From Dicyema japonicum (lineage: Eukaryota > Dicyemida > Rhombozoa > Dicyemidae): a stretch of 64,000 nt of DNA. The stretch covers positions 616,568-680,567 of the forward strand of contig RDEW01000017.1 of the NCBI GenBank assembly GCA_011109175.1. The letters run 5' to 3'. The notes under the pieces are model-generated. The model made no database searches and had not been told where the DNA came from. It saw nothing but the letters and a program-made list of their open reading frames with translations. Shown here piece by piece: positions 45,115-56,478 of the stretch. Made by a program: the position numbers and the translations under genes. Positions within the stretch are counted from its first letter, which is position 1. Every line of letters begins with the position of its first letter.

Positions 45115-46000
45115 CATTAAAAATCATAAAATATGGTCTATTGATGGGACTTTTTCTGTCTGCCCTCTTCCTTGAAAGCAATTATTCACAATATCGGTAA
45201 TAATTAATCACCATGTAATTCCAATAATATTCTGTCTTTTAACATCAAAAACTGAAAATGAATATGACACAATGCTTCAAATAATTAAACGTCTCATTCC
45301 GGATTTAGAACCAAGAGTTATTGTCTCAGATTTTGAAAAAGGAGCAATAAACTCTTTTCAAAAGTCATTTCCAAACGCACGGATAAATTGCTGCATGTTC
45401 CATCTAGGACAAAATATTAACAAAAAAATATTGGAATTAGGAATTTTCAACGACATAAATAATGAAGATATAAATAGGTTAAATGTGATTTAAAATTAAC
45501 GATAGATTTGTAAAACTGTCGAAATGCCTCTCCCTTATTCCTATACATACTGTAAAGAACACTTTTGATTAGATAGTGTCGATATCAGATTTTCCTGAGA
45601 TTATAAATCTATTATATCAATATTTTTCGATCAATTATATCGGAAATCAAGAAAATGCATTAATTCCAAGATTTACAATTAATTATTGGAATAATCTAGA
45701 TAATTTATATGAGGACTTACCACGGACAAATAACTCAATTGGAGGCTGGCACAACGTTTTTAGAAGTACATTTGGGACACTAAACAAGATTCCAAGAAAT
45801 TTTGTGAAGAAATTGATAAAAGAAAAAGGCATAATGATAAATTCTTAAGATTACAAAATGGAGAAAAATTCTTAGAAAAACTAAATATATCGCATTATCT
45901 GAGAATATATCGAGATTTGTTGAAGAACAAATATTACTTAATATGGATCCGACAGAATATATATTCAATTTAGTAGAATATGTGTTCTATTAACATTTTG
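45115..46000 (+). mobile_element. MULE (Mutator-like) transposase, degenerate
   Basis: Plus strand: IWSIDGTFSVCPLP, a stop, then TISVIINHHVIPIIFCLL, ENEYDTMLQIIKRLIP, IVSDFEKGAINSFQKSFP (second catalytic Asp), INCCMFHLGQNINKKI; after a frameshift near 45500, RFTINYWNNLDNLYEDLPRT and NNSIGGWHNVFRSTFG. This is the DGTF / DFE / CxFH order of the MULE catalytic domain. Terminal repeats were not found. Confidence 0.75.
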
Positions 46001-46674
46001 TAATCATTTTCCTTTTTTTCTTTTGAAAATAAATATTTCATTTTAAAGTTATACAAAAATATTAAAAAAGATGACTTTTTTACCTAAAGATGTCGAGGAC
46101 CTTGGTAAAATATCTCGTGATGTTTATTGATGAACTTATCCAAGCCTGAAAAAATTTATCGGAGGCCATTTTGAATGGAGGCCGTTTTGAAAGAGGCATT
46201 TAAATTGATGAATACAGTCAATGTCACTTACAGTAAAGATTAACGGATTCTTGATTAAAAATGTAGCACTCAAGATGGAGATATACTGGGAACTTAATAT
46301 CTTTGTGAATAAACGATTTAAGTTATAATATTAGTCTTGAAACTTTCCGTAAGCTATTGAAACGTATTTATGGCTGAATAATTTCAAAAACTTTAACTAA
46401 TCGTTGAAAGGGAGGAACCAAAAAATTTCTTTAACTTTTTTAGCGTGTAAGTTCTATTCAGACGATCTGGTTCAGCAGTGAAGTATTAACTGAAGATGGC
46501 GTAACTCTTTATGCCCAAAGCATCATAGATGCGTGGAACCTTAGCCGGAATGCACATTAGCGGATTTCAAGCCCGAAACCATAATGAATTTTCTTAGCAA
46601 CACGGCTATTTGCTATCGTTAAAGGCAATTGGATTTATCCATTATTATTAAAAAAACTCCCGAGAAAAGATAAA
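46001..46674. other. No gene seen
   Basis: AT-rich spacer with stops in all frames; no repeat family recognised. Confidence 0.4.
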
Positions 46675-46920
46675 ATTAATTAAGTTTCCCTTGTGCCGTA
46701 TTAGAATCATCATCCTCTCCGTCAGCCTTCTTCTGTTGCGAGCTAGGTCTCTTACGAACCAGTCCACGATGCTATGGTAACTTCCTCTTTCTAAAATCTT
46801 CAGTAGTGCTGGCTGCGAAACCGGCGTGCAAAGATGAGTTAAGTGAATTCCCATTAAAGGAAGTGTCAGTGCACGTTGATTGCTAAGCAAGACACCATCC
46901 TTGACTCAAATATTTCAGAC
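46675..46920 (-). CDS. Unknown protein, C-terminal exons
   Basis: Minus strand: NQRALTLPLMGIHLTHLCTP, ALLKILERGSYHSIVDWF, then a 23-nt intron (GTAAGAGACC..AACAG) and KKADGEDDDSNTAQGKLN with stop at 46675. The intron length and signals match the confirmed genes, which is the main evidence. The 5' exons were not resolved. No family recognised. Confidence 0.45.
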
Positions 46921-47103
46921 TACGTGGAGTCATACCATAGAAAGTACTAAACTTACATACTTCAGGATTACATATTGTGTGTAACATGGGGGTTCATCTC
47001 CCATTTTTTTAACAATATAGGTTTTCACAAAAAAAACTAAAAGACAATGTTATCGATATACAACGTAGATTACATTAATGAAAACGCTTATGTAATCAAA
47101 AGA

Positions 47104-47486
47104 CATACCTACTTCCTGTCCCTTCAAGTAAGGAGACAGGTGTCTAACAGCCATACCTACTTCCTTTCCCTTCAAGTAAGGAGACAGGTGTCTAACAGCC
47201 ATACCTACTTCCTGTCCCTTCAAGTAAGGAGACAGGTGTCTAACAGCCATACCTACTTCCTGTCCCTTCAAGTAAGGAGACAGGTGTCTAACAGCCATAC
47301 CTACTTCCTGTCCCTTCAAGTAAGGAGACAGGTGTCTAACAGCCATACCTACTTCCTGTTCCCTTCAAGTAAGGAGACAGGTGTCTAACAGCCATACCTA
47401 CTTCCTGTCCCTTCAAGTAAGGAGACAGGTGTCTAACAGCCATACCTACTTCTGTGCCTTCATGTAAGCAGACCGGTGCCTAAATA
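47104..47486. repeat. 48-bp minisatellite, eight copies
   Basis: Unit starts CATACCTACTTCCTGTCCC and repeats at 47104, 47152, 47200, 47248, 47296, 47344, 47393 and 47441. Copies are nearly identical except the sixth (one extra T) and the decayed last one. Each unit holds an inverted repeat: CCTGTC and CCTT pair with AAGG and GACAGG around a CAAGT loop with one bulged A. Because 48 is a multiple of 3 the array is open in frames on both strands, but no start or splice context supports a protein. Confidence 0.92.
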
Positions 47487-47620
47487 TTCTTAAAATATTT
47501 CTAACTAGTAATTTAAAAAAATAAATTAAAAAATTAAGTTATTCGAAAAGTCTCAGTTTTGTCCGACTAAGACTTTATGAATTATTAGGTTTTTCGACAT
47601 CTCTAATGACTCATTAGCTA

Positions 47621-47890
47621 TTATTTATGGTCTCCTGAATTCTCTGATCCCATATCCTCAACATGTGAGATGACATCAGCGCTGTTAATATGTAGCATCA
47701 CATCCAACTCCCAGTATTCCTCATCATCACTCCATATTATAAACGATTCGTCAGATTGCAGAATTTGTTGCATTTCTGATTCTACGATGTAAAACTGGGG
47801 GAACTCATCGTCAGAATCACTATCGGTTACAAAGTCGTCTTTTTCAGGTGATACAAAATTAAAATCGTGCTTATCCTCATCACTACACAT
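47621..47890 (-). CDS. Acidic small protein, unknown
   Basis: 89 codons, single exon, from MCSDEDKHDFNF to SENSGDHK. Very rich in Asp and Glu with clusters TDSDSDDEF and WSDDEEYWE; probably disordered. Composition is unlike random AT-rich frames, which supports coding. Similar acidic stretches open some transposases (for example piggyBac), so a mobile-element origin is possible; no transposase follows. Confidence 0.45.
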   Translation of the reverse strand: MCSDEDKHDFNFVSPEKDDFVTDSDSDDEFPQFYIVESEMQQILQSDESFIIWSDDEEYWELDVMLHINSADVISHVEDMGSENSGDHK

Positions 47891-47989
47891 TTTTTCGGAG
47901 TAGACGGGAGTTGCTTATATATTTGGCGTGGACCTACGTAAATCAATATAAGGAATTCACAAAATTGTACTTCCTCAATTCATTTTATG

Positions 47990-49140
47990 AACAAAGTATC
48001 ACCTTTTTGGCTACTGCGAGGGATTTTAATACGAAAGTAGAGTCTAAAGAGATCCGTTGACAGAAGGCATCGCTCGAAGGCATCGTGATTGTATGGAGGA
48101 GCGGGGATTGGGGCAGCTCAGGACATTGTTCGGAGTAATTGACACAAAAAAGGCTTTGAGCTTCGAGATTACAGACTTGATGGATGCTTTTTCAGACACA
48201 AAATATGAATGATATACCCGGGATCATCGCGATGGAAAAATAATTCGGTGAGACGTTTATGTGGACAGCTGTGAATTTCATTTTTTGAGATTATTGATGC
48301 GGATCTCAAGTACGTGTACTTTGAGAATTTGCTTAATGCTCCAATAGAAATATTCTATTTACACGTGGACATTCCACAACTAGAAATATTAATAATACTT
48401 TCAAGTGTCACTAGGTTATCGACTAACTGAAAAATAAACCTACACTTGATAATCTTGTTTAATATTCTACAAAAAGTCTTGAATCACATCAGGGATCAAT
48501 TGGGCAATTATTTTGCACAAACTTATAAGGAACTCGGAAATTAATGGCTGTTCTAGTCTGGAACCTCAAATCACCAAATTGTATCAATACCTGAATACAT
48601 CTCACGACATGAGAAGGTTTGTACACGACCGTGAAAAGTGGGTGCCTAAGTTATCTAAAACAGGGGTCTACAGTTCAAAGTAGAGGTCAAGACCAAGCCG
48701 AAGAACAACTAAAACTGTATTACTGTCAAGCAGAGTACCAACTGCCGGTAGCGGAAGGCATTGAACCAAGACCCTAAATTCTCAGCAGAGGTTGAATTCA
48801 GACAGTGGAAAGATGGGTATTCGAGGACCTTTCAAGTTCATTTAGCTTTTTTCACAAAGGATTTCATCCGAGTCCTTTTAAGAAGTAAAGTTCTTAGAAA
48901 ACCAATCCCGTTTGCTGTCTAATCCTGCAGAACTGATTCAAATACAAGGTCCAGACTCAATTCGAGGCGGAAGAATAAGATTGAGCGACTCATCCAGAAT
49001 CAGAATTATTAGGCACTTAATAGTTATTGATAGTTCTTCCGATATCAGTGTCATTTGAATATGTTCTAAAGAATACAATGCTAATAAAATAAAGAAAATA
49101 TTGAGTTAGACTTAGAAAAATGAATTTTTTGTTCCTTAAT
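47990..49140 (+). mobile_element. Strongly decayed LINE-like sequence
   Basis: Near 48010-48045 the plus strand reads TARDFNTKVESKE, resembling the GDFNAKVG block of RTE-type endonucleases, followed near 48210 by YTRDHRDGK (compare YTWxSPDGK). The remainder to 49140 has no clear motif. Weak call. Confidence 0.3.
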
Positions 49141-49164
49141 ATTGAAGCTGATTTATTATTATTA

Positions 49165-50700
49165 TAAGCACTTATCGCTATGTCATAGGACTTGACAAAG
49201 CATGTGCAACACGAGTTAGCAAATCACTGGTTAGTTTCATCCACTTCCTCCTATTCAAAGCCGCAGCGCGCAACCAGTCAGATCCTCTCCACTTCCAAGA
49301 TGCCGTCCCATTTCTTTGAGGTCCTCGTCGAGAACGACTGCCAGTGTCGTCCTTGGGCGACCACGGAAACGGGGGCCTCCAACATGAAGTAATCCTCCAT
49401 GGCTACGTTCGGGGGCATCTAGGTCCAGTCGCAGAATATGGCCGAAAAGCCTCCATCGTGTATCCAGAATCTCATTAGAAATTTCTGTGGTCTTCGTCCT
49501 CTTATAGAGAAGATTAGATGACATCCTTGTATCACTTCTTTCGAACATCATGTAGTTGGTCTCTATGAAACGCATTAAGCCTCTTCAGTTCATTTCTTGA
49601 GCAGGCCCAGGTACCAGCGTTATACAGTAGTATGGGTTTCACTAGCGAGTTGTATAATCGAGTTTTTGTTATAATGTCAAGGCCCTTTTTGTTGAGCCAG
49701 GTGTTCTTTAATCTGGAGAAGGCAGTTTGTGCTAGGGTTTTCCTTATCGTAATTTCTTCATGGTCTCCTAGGAAGGAGCCAAGCTTTTTGCACTTGCGCC
49801 AGTACTCCTCCGTCCTTGTTTCTTCCCTCTTGAGTTCAGTTACCTCAGTCTTGTCCGGATTTACTGTTAGGAACCATTCGGCTAGTCTTCCAGGCACTTC
49901 TTCCATCAAGCGGGTGAGCGGTATTTTGTCGTTTGAATAAAGTCTACGTCGTCAGCATACGCAATAATGTTTGTCTTTTCACCCATTATCGGTTTTGACT
50001 CCCGTAAAGCAGCTTCAAGGTATATGACAAAAAGTATAGGTGATAATGGGTCTCCCTGTGGAGTGCCAACAGTCGTCTCAAATCGGCGAGACAAGGCTCC
50101 CCCGACTCTTACAGTGAGCCAAGTATCAGCTAGGAGGGTGGTGGCCATTCTGACAGTGAAGCGTCTAGGAAACTTTCCAAAACCAGTATTAGCCTCCGTC
50201 TGTCGACAGAGTCGAAGGCCCTCGAAATGTCGATTCCGAGGATGGTTGTAGACATTTTGAACTTTTGAACGGCCGCAGATCTCCACTTGTGGGACCACAA
50301 AACATCGGAAGTAGATCTTCCTTTTCGGAATCCGCTGTGGTATAGCGACAGAAAAGTATCTAGGCGTCCTTCCATCCTTTGTAATGTTATGTTCGCCAGA
50401 ATATTCCTAAGTGAATTCATTAATATGACCGGACGGAGGTTCTCCACCTTAAATCTTGGTTTATTCGCCTTCTGTATGGTATCAAGATACTTTCTCCCAG
50501 GGTCAGCGTGTGACCATAATAGTACATTTCATTCAGGGTCCTAGCGATGCATTCATACAGCTTTTGGGTTCCATATTTGAAGAATTCATCACCGAGTCCG
50601 TCGGGGCCAGGAGTCCTGTTGTTTTTCAATTTGGAACTCGCAAGTTCAATTTCATATGGTGTGATTTTTACGTCCAATTTTCCTCGTTCTAGGTTGATAG
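49165..50700 (-). mobile_element. LINE-C, RT to 3' end
   Basis: Minus strand in coding order: LKNNRTPGPDGLGDEFFKYG, RPVILMNSLRNILANI, YHSGFRKGRSTSDVLWSHKW, STTILGIDISRAFDSVDRRR (palm motif A), TPQGDPLSPILFVIYLEAAL, NIIAYADDVDFIQTT (motif C, intact YADD), KKLGSFLGDHEEITIRKT, then DTRWRLFGHILRLD and RFRGRPRTTLAVVLDEDLKE. At least three frameshifts. The 3' end is ACATGCTTTGTCAAG, then TTATAATAATAAT. The 5' endonuclease is absent. Confidence 0.82.
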
Positions 50701-51185
50701 TGTCGTTCCTTGGTCAAAAAGCGCTATATGTAAATAATAAATAAAAAATAGATAAGGGTATTTAAAAATGAAAAAAAAAACTATAATAAATTATTAAAAT
50801 TAAAAATTGAATGACATTTTTAAAATGTTAGCGTCGTGATCTGGTTCACCATTTTTGGTAACGCAAGGTATAATCCTAAAATACATTAATAAAGGACCAT
50901 TAGTCAACAACCATCCCGAGGACTTCCCCCTCGACAGGACTTCCTTCAAGTCCGAGCATGATTGCTGAAGGATGCCAAGTTCAGATGCATTTTTTTCTTT
51001 CTGGTTATAACGGTGGTATGCTCGTTCAAAAAATATAATTTATAAGTTAATAAGCCAATTTTTAAATTTATGTACTGCAATTAATTAAAATTATTGATGC
51101 AATTAAAGCAGAATGCAACACCGATTAACGGGATTTAAGTGCCCTTACATCCCATATCCCCCACAGATAACTTATATATCTTCAG
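50701..51185. other. No gene seen
   Basis: AT-rich spacer without recognised features. Confidence 0.4.
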
Positions 51186-51378
51186 TTATTGAATGCATGA
51201 TGAAATGTATGTCTTATTTATTACTGCAGAGTACAAACGGACTTTAAGAATGCCAGAGAAAAACCAGGAAATCTTTAACGCTTCATTTCGCGGCTTTACT
51301 ATGTTAAATAGCAACCAGAATACTTGGAACCATGGGTTGGCAATTTTGCAAAAAATAAAATATACCTCTCGTAGACAT
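51186..51378 (-). CDS. Very small protein, unknown
   Basis: Two exons joined by a 25-nt intron (GTATTCTGGT..CATAG): MSTRGIFYFLQNCQPMVP and KPRNEALKISWFFSGILKVR, ending SSCIQ; 55 residues. The intron matches local length and signals and restores the frame exactly. One moderately hydrophobic segment. No family recognised. The plus-strand frame over it is a shadow. Confidence 0.4.
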
Positions 51379-52677
51379 TCTCGACTTGTCATGTGGTAGT
51401 TGAACTCAAGAGACAATCTTTGTTGATTGTATGTTTTATGGGAATATAATAGAGTGAAGACGCGTGATTGCCTTGAGAGACTAAATATGCATTCATCCTG
51501 TCGTCAGGAAAGAAATTGCCAACAATGCGTTTGTCAACACATACAGACTCAAAGTGCGAGAACGCACGTACACGTTTTTCAACTAGATGAAGATATATTT
51601 TTTTGTCAAAAATATATTATTTATTTTTTTAAATATCAGTTATTTTTAATATTATCATTGTTGAGATAATTTTTAATTAAATTTTATTTAAATTAATGAC
51701 AAAAAGCTGGTGAACCCAATGTTTTCAAGATTTATATTATTTAGCCCGACCTCTCACCTTGGTTTTTGGAACACCCTCAATTTTTGAACACTTGGTAAGA
51801 TCGGTATAGAAGTGGAAAATACCCTATCAGATAAAAACCTCTATTTGAAACAAAATTAACATATAAAATCAAAATTCAGAGCTTTTCTAGTTTATAAATC
51901 GTCATTCTTTTTTATGCGACTATTTTTTCAGATACGTACTGTTTGGTGCTTTACTGAAGTTTGGGTTACTCTGGTGATGATGTATTGTCATTTAATTAAT
52001 TTACTAGAATGCAATCATCAATCCCTTCCAAACCCAACAAACTGAATTGTTTGAAACAAATACACGATTATGTTTCCGCAAGAGAACCTTCCTAAGACTA
52101 ATGATAAAAAACTTCCTCTAATCGTCCAACAAAATTCTCTCTCCCAGGATCATTTAGGTAAACCTGGATCGTTAACTATTTGGTGACCATTCTTCTCTAC
52201 CAACTACGTACTTAAACTGGATGATGTTAAAGATCCTTTGTTCCTTTGCAACCTTTCCTAGTTCATAGAAAACCACATTTTTAAATGTCCTGAATTATTA
52301 ACTGTTCGTCTGAAATACCAAGACTGACCGATCTACAAGAGCGACCGGCATTCCTGCATTCTATTTAATAGCCTCTGGTCTTCTACAAGTAAATGAGGAT
52401 AAGGTAACTCAACTAACTAAACAAAAATGAATGACTTCATCCACTCTGAGATATTTGACTGAGGTGGATCCGTCGAACAATTTTATTTCAGACACCACAT
52501 GACTAAATGAGATATTAACATGCGATGCTCATCATTAAAATTATCCGCAATCGAGGACACTGCAATAAAGTTAATTGGACCAGAATTTTTGAGCTGATCC
52601 CTTATCACATGAGAAGAGGTGTTCAGGATTCTCGACCCCGCAGAGTCACCTCTCCTTGTGGGTCTGAATTCACTTAG
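51379..52677. other. No firm gene; SINE-like scraps
   Basis: A plus-strand frame at 51427-51669 contains a Cys cluster (SSCRQERNCQQCVCQH) but has no splice context. 52150-52400 shares CAAGACTGACCGATCTA and nearby words with 29.8 kb and 58 kb, suggesting another dispersed repeat. Confidence 0.3.
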
Positions 52678-53779
52678 TTAGTTGAGAACGTTTATTTCCT
52701 TCATTTTGATCCAATGATCCTGAAGGCAATAATAATAAAAACCTGTGAAAATTGAATCTCTTTTCCCCAACCAGCTTGTAGAAATATTTCGTGACTTTTG
52801 AAAAAAAAATTGCGTATACTAGACATATTTTGATTTAAGCTTAAATTTGCAATGAAATAACAAAATTACCAAATCTTTTGGTTAAGAAACTTCGTCCAGT
52901 TAATAGTACCCCAAATTTGATATCTAATATATTGCGACTTAAATTTGGAGGTAAATATAATATCCATCCTTGATCTTCTCCAAAAATACTCATTTTCTTG
53001 CAGCTAGTGAACATCGAATTCAGCTTCTCCACACCTATACCTAAATCACCCAATTAATTCAACGTGAATGTTCTAGTAATGTCAGCACTTTCCAAATTTA
53101 ATGTAATGTCTAGGAGCCCATTTAGACGTGCTGTCGTCAATATTTTAATTTAAGACTCCGTTGTTCAGTGAGTCTAGCATGCATGAGAGTATTCCGACTT
53201 ACAACATCGGGTTGTTAGCAACATCTTGCATCTCAATTTACTATTTTGGCAAAATGAAATTGGAGAATACTTAAGCCTTAAAACGATCGATCTGGCAAAC
53301 AAAACTAATTTTGATAGTTTTTGCAGTCAATAAATCTCGTGTCCAATTAATGAGACAAATATTCNTTGTTAGCAACATCTTGCATCTCAATTTAATAGTT
53401 TGGCAAAATGAACTTGGAGAATACTTAAGCCTTAAAACGATCGATCTGGCAAACAAAACTAATTTTGATAGTTTTTGCAGTCAATAAATCTCGTGTCCAA
53501 TTAATGAGACAAATATTCGACTTCGCCTTGTATGTTTGGTATCAATAGAACATTCTTTCTCAATTGGGCAAGTAGTCCTGAGCCAATAACAATACTTACC
53601 TCGCAAGGATGATCCTGTCACAAATCTTATACCTTTTAATATTTGAGGCGGCATGTTTTCGTAATTTTTCTCGAAATATTTTTCATGGTGATATTTGCTG
53701 GTGTTCTTGGATCTATTCTTTAAATGTTGCCAAACAGAATCCTACATGCTTGTGTGACCATACCTATGACTAGAGCCAT
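52678..53779 (-). CDS. Unknown multi-exon gene, middle disturbed by an assembly join
   Basis: Minus strand. Start MALVIGMVTQACRIL, 23-nt intron, YHHEKYFEKNYENMPPQ and RFVTGSSLRG, 22-nt intron, LLAQLRKNVLLIPNIQGEVE. Then comes a block present twice around a single N (53365). After it: LTEQR, 26-nt intron, RLNGLLDITLNLESADIT, 23-nt intron, RCGEAEFD, 24-nt intron, YFWRRSRMDIIFTSKFKS, 30-nt intron, SSIRNFFFKSHEIFLQAGWG, 23-nt intron, DHWIKMKEINVLN and stop. Most junctions are canonical and in frame. No family recognised; no obvious membrane segment. Confidence 0.5.
53212..53518. repeat. 153-bp duplicated block around a single N
   Basis: 53212-53364 and 53366-53518 are nearly identical, differing at a few bases (for example TTTACTATTTTGG against TTTAATAGTTTGG). 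The N at 53365 sits exactly between them. This pattern suggests two contig ends that overlap but carry different alleles. Confidence 0.85.
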
Positions 53780-53989
53780 TTTTGAAATAAAGTCAACAAT
53801 TCTAATGTTCTTTATAATTGTTTAAAACTTATTAAAATTTCATTCATTTTATTGATTTTTATTTTTTAATTTTTCAAATTTTTAAATAAAATAATAGCTT
53901 CGATCAATAATCATTATATCTTTCTGTGCTATGCTCTCTACTGTTAGCTACTTTTGAGGTTTAGCTTGCATTCATTATAGAGCTGAAAA

Positions 53990-54640
53990 AGTTTTTGTTT
54001 TGTTCGACGATTTCGATAATCGGGGACAGAAATACACAGTGTTCGAGTGCGTATTGGAAAATGTATGTCGCGAGAAATCGTGACAACAGTGGCCATACTC
54101 GAGGAGACTTCCTCCTTCCAGTATTGTTCGCTGTATACCTTGAATCTGTTCTAAGAGATCTCCGGAAGTATTACAGGGACGATATTATGGAAATTGTTTA
54201 CGCCGATGATGTTGACTTTGTCTCGAACAACAAAGATGCACTTATACGTTTACTGGAGGTAGCACCTTCCGTCTGGTTAAATGCTCTATATTAATGAGCG
54301 CTTCGAAGACGGATGTCGTCAAGTTCAAGGGGATGGAACCAGCAGTACCTAAAACTGAAAGAAAACCATAAAACTTGTATTGCTTCTTGGGGACTCCGAT
54401 GTCATTGCAAGAAGGAATTTGTTATCTACGGTGACCATGCAAAAGCTTTTGAAAGGATGGATTCAAAGGCGTGTTGTCTGCACATCACTCCGAATCAGAT
54501 TGTATGAGGCTACCGGGATACTAACTCTGGAACATGGGGAATCTCAAAAACCTTTGACAAAGGCTCGACTACATAGGAATCAACTTCGGTCTCTTGGGAT
54601 TGAAGTTTGCCAATGCTTGTAAGGGGTAATATGTGTTACA
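53990..54640 (+). mobile_element. LINE-C RT fragment
   Basis: GHTRGDFLLPVLFAVYLESV (motif B region) and EIVYADDVDFVSNN (motif C, YADD kept) in one frame; after frameshifts LLGDSDVIARRNLLS and a decayed C-terminus. No 5' part. Confidence 0.7.
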
Positions 54641-54999
54641 AAAAATGTTTTTCTGGAACTCTGAGTATTTTTAATAACTTATATTAATGCCATGATTAAT
54701 TTTATGACAGTACACAAAATGAGATAATAACTTTTTTTAATATGCAAACTATATTTTTAAACAGTATATTTTGCTCGGCAATTTAAAATTGGAAACTATG
54801 TATTTTTTCTAAACAATCAAAAATTAAAGAATTTAATATTACTAGTTAAAGCAATATGAAAACCAGCTTTATATGGATCAGAACAAAGAGTTATCCCAAC
54901 CAACACAAGTTATCAGAAACCATTCCCGTGATCGCAGCGACAACCATTAAAGTGCATTAAATCAGATTAAGAAATACAGCATACTTTATTCCAGGTTTT
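54641..54999. other. No gene seen
   Basis: AT-rich spacer without recognised motifs. Confidence 0.4.
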
Positions 55000-55745
55000 A
55001 TATGTAAGACTCTTTTGTATCCTCTAAATAGCTACTTTGCCCATTAGCCACACTTTAGCGGCCTGTAGTTTTTGTCCTTATGTAACCTAAACAATTATGC
55101 ACATAATCTCCGCCAAACTGTTTGATTCCTGGATTGGGGGGAGTAACGAATTCCGTTAGACTGTTCTTACATAAATGTTAAGGCGATACTTTACTAAGAA
55201 AATTTAACGTCTCCATTGCTGCCAAAAGAGCTGGTTATGTCTTTAAAAGATTTCGCTCAAGTAACGAATTCCGTTAGACTGTTCTTACATAAATGTTAAG
55301 GCGATACTTTACTAAGAAAATTTAACGTCTCCATTGCTGCCAAAAGAGCTGGTTATGTCTTTAAAAGATTTCGCTCAAAGTCCTGTTTACTTGATGGATA
55401 CGTAATTGGCTATTTTGAAGAATTTTTTTAACAGTAGCTATTGCTTTCTCCCTAGAGACTTTGTCACTCTTAGCGGCCACAAGATGGATTAGTTAGTTGC
55501 CATCTTCATTATTGATGGCAAAAAAACTTGGCTTTCAGATTATTGACTAGTTGTGTGCACTCGTATGTTTTTCTAGTCCGTTTTCTAATCTTTGCATTTC
55601 CTCTATAAATCATAGAAGATATGCTTCTGTATCCTGATATATCTCTATGACCCAAGAATGACTTGGGTTTATATTATTATTTTTTCTCTCACTAGCAATA
55701 TATTGTTGACTCATTTCGTTAAAAGATTTGTGGACAAATGAATTT
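55000..55745 (-). CDS. Possible gene pieces, unknown
   Basis: Minus strand from 55712: MSQQYIASERKNNNINPSHS, WVIEIYQDTEAYLL, then a stop, EEMQRLENGLEKHTSAHN; further on LIHLVAAKSDKVSREKAIAT and VKKILQNSQL. The segments look coding but could not be joined without frame problems, and a 118-bp duplication lies within. Tentative. Confidence 0.25.
55143..55378. repeat. 118-bp exact tandem duplication
   Basis: 55143-55260 and 55261-55378 both start GTAACGAATTCCGTTAGAC and appear identical. No N between them. Could be a recent duplication or an unmerged overlap. Confidence 0.85.
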
Positions 55746-56138
55746 GGAGACATTCTCAGCCAATAGATCCGGTGAAAGCACATGCTCGCGCTGGAATCTG
55801 TAACTGAAGGAAATCAGAGAGTCTTCCACCCATTCGTGGAAACAGTTTATGTTCTTAAAATTTAGTATTACAAGTACTGACTCTCAACCTATTTACGACT
55901 AACCTATTTCATTTATTACACGTGCTCACCTATATCATTCTACTAGACTTCATAATGATAAAATTCTGCAGTTTTTTCTGGTCTCCTTCATTCCTGTTAA
56001 TTTGCATTCATTGCGTACGACAGAGATGTCTGTCTCAGATTCATTGTCTATAAAAAGATCGGGTATCTCTCTCTAGTGGATAGCAAGTCGTTAATCAAAA
56101 CTGGAAACTGTTTTTCGGAGATCTAAGAGTCTAGGAAT

Positions 56139-56453
56139 ATGTCTACCCGCGCATCAACAATTAAAAACATTTTGAAGAGGTTTTAGAGACCACATCACTG
56201 TAAAGCTAGCAAATTCCGTTTTATTGTCGTTGATAGAATATTCCTTACGGAAAGTGACTTGGAGGTCTCAGGTCCATTAATAAAGACTAAAGTATTAACA
56301 AACTTTGTTTTCCTGATCACTCATCATCAACCAAAAGACTATGGCCAGACTCTACATATTCAAGTTACCTCGAAGGTTTTCCAGTATTTTGATAAAAAAA
56401 TAAACCTGGAACATCGTATCTTCGAAGAGAAAGAGATTCATTGCAGGATTTAA
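56139..56453 (+). CDS. Small unknown protein
   Basis: ATG at 56139: MSTRASTIKNILK, a 30-nt intron (GTTTTAGAGA..GCTAG), then FRFIVVDRIFLTESDLEVSG, FVFLITHHQPKDYGQ and a tail ending EEKEIHCRI; 94 residues. An optional in-frame 21-nt intron (GTCCATTAAT..AAAG) would shorten it by seven residues. Mixed hydrophobic/charged content suggests a folded domain. No family recognised. Its stop lies 25 nt from the stop of the convergent gene. Confidence 0.45.
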
Positions 56454-56478
56454 CTCGTTGTAGTTTTGAGATCCTCAA

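Noticed and set aside
47050-47346. Repeat protein encoded by the 48-bp array on either strand
   Set aside because: Open frames follow from the unit being a multiple of 3; no start, splice signal or codon bias supports translation.
47104-47486. Possible CRISPR array
   Set aside because: The repeat is direct, without unique spacers, in a eukaryotic context; it is a minisatellite.
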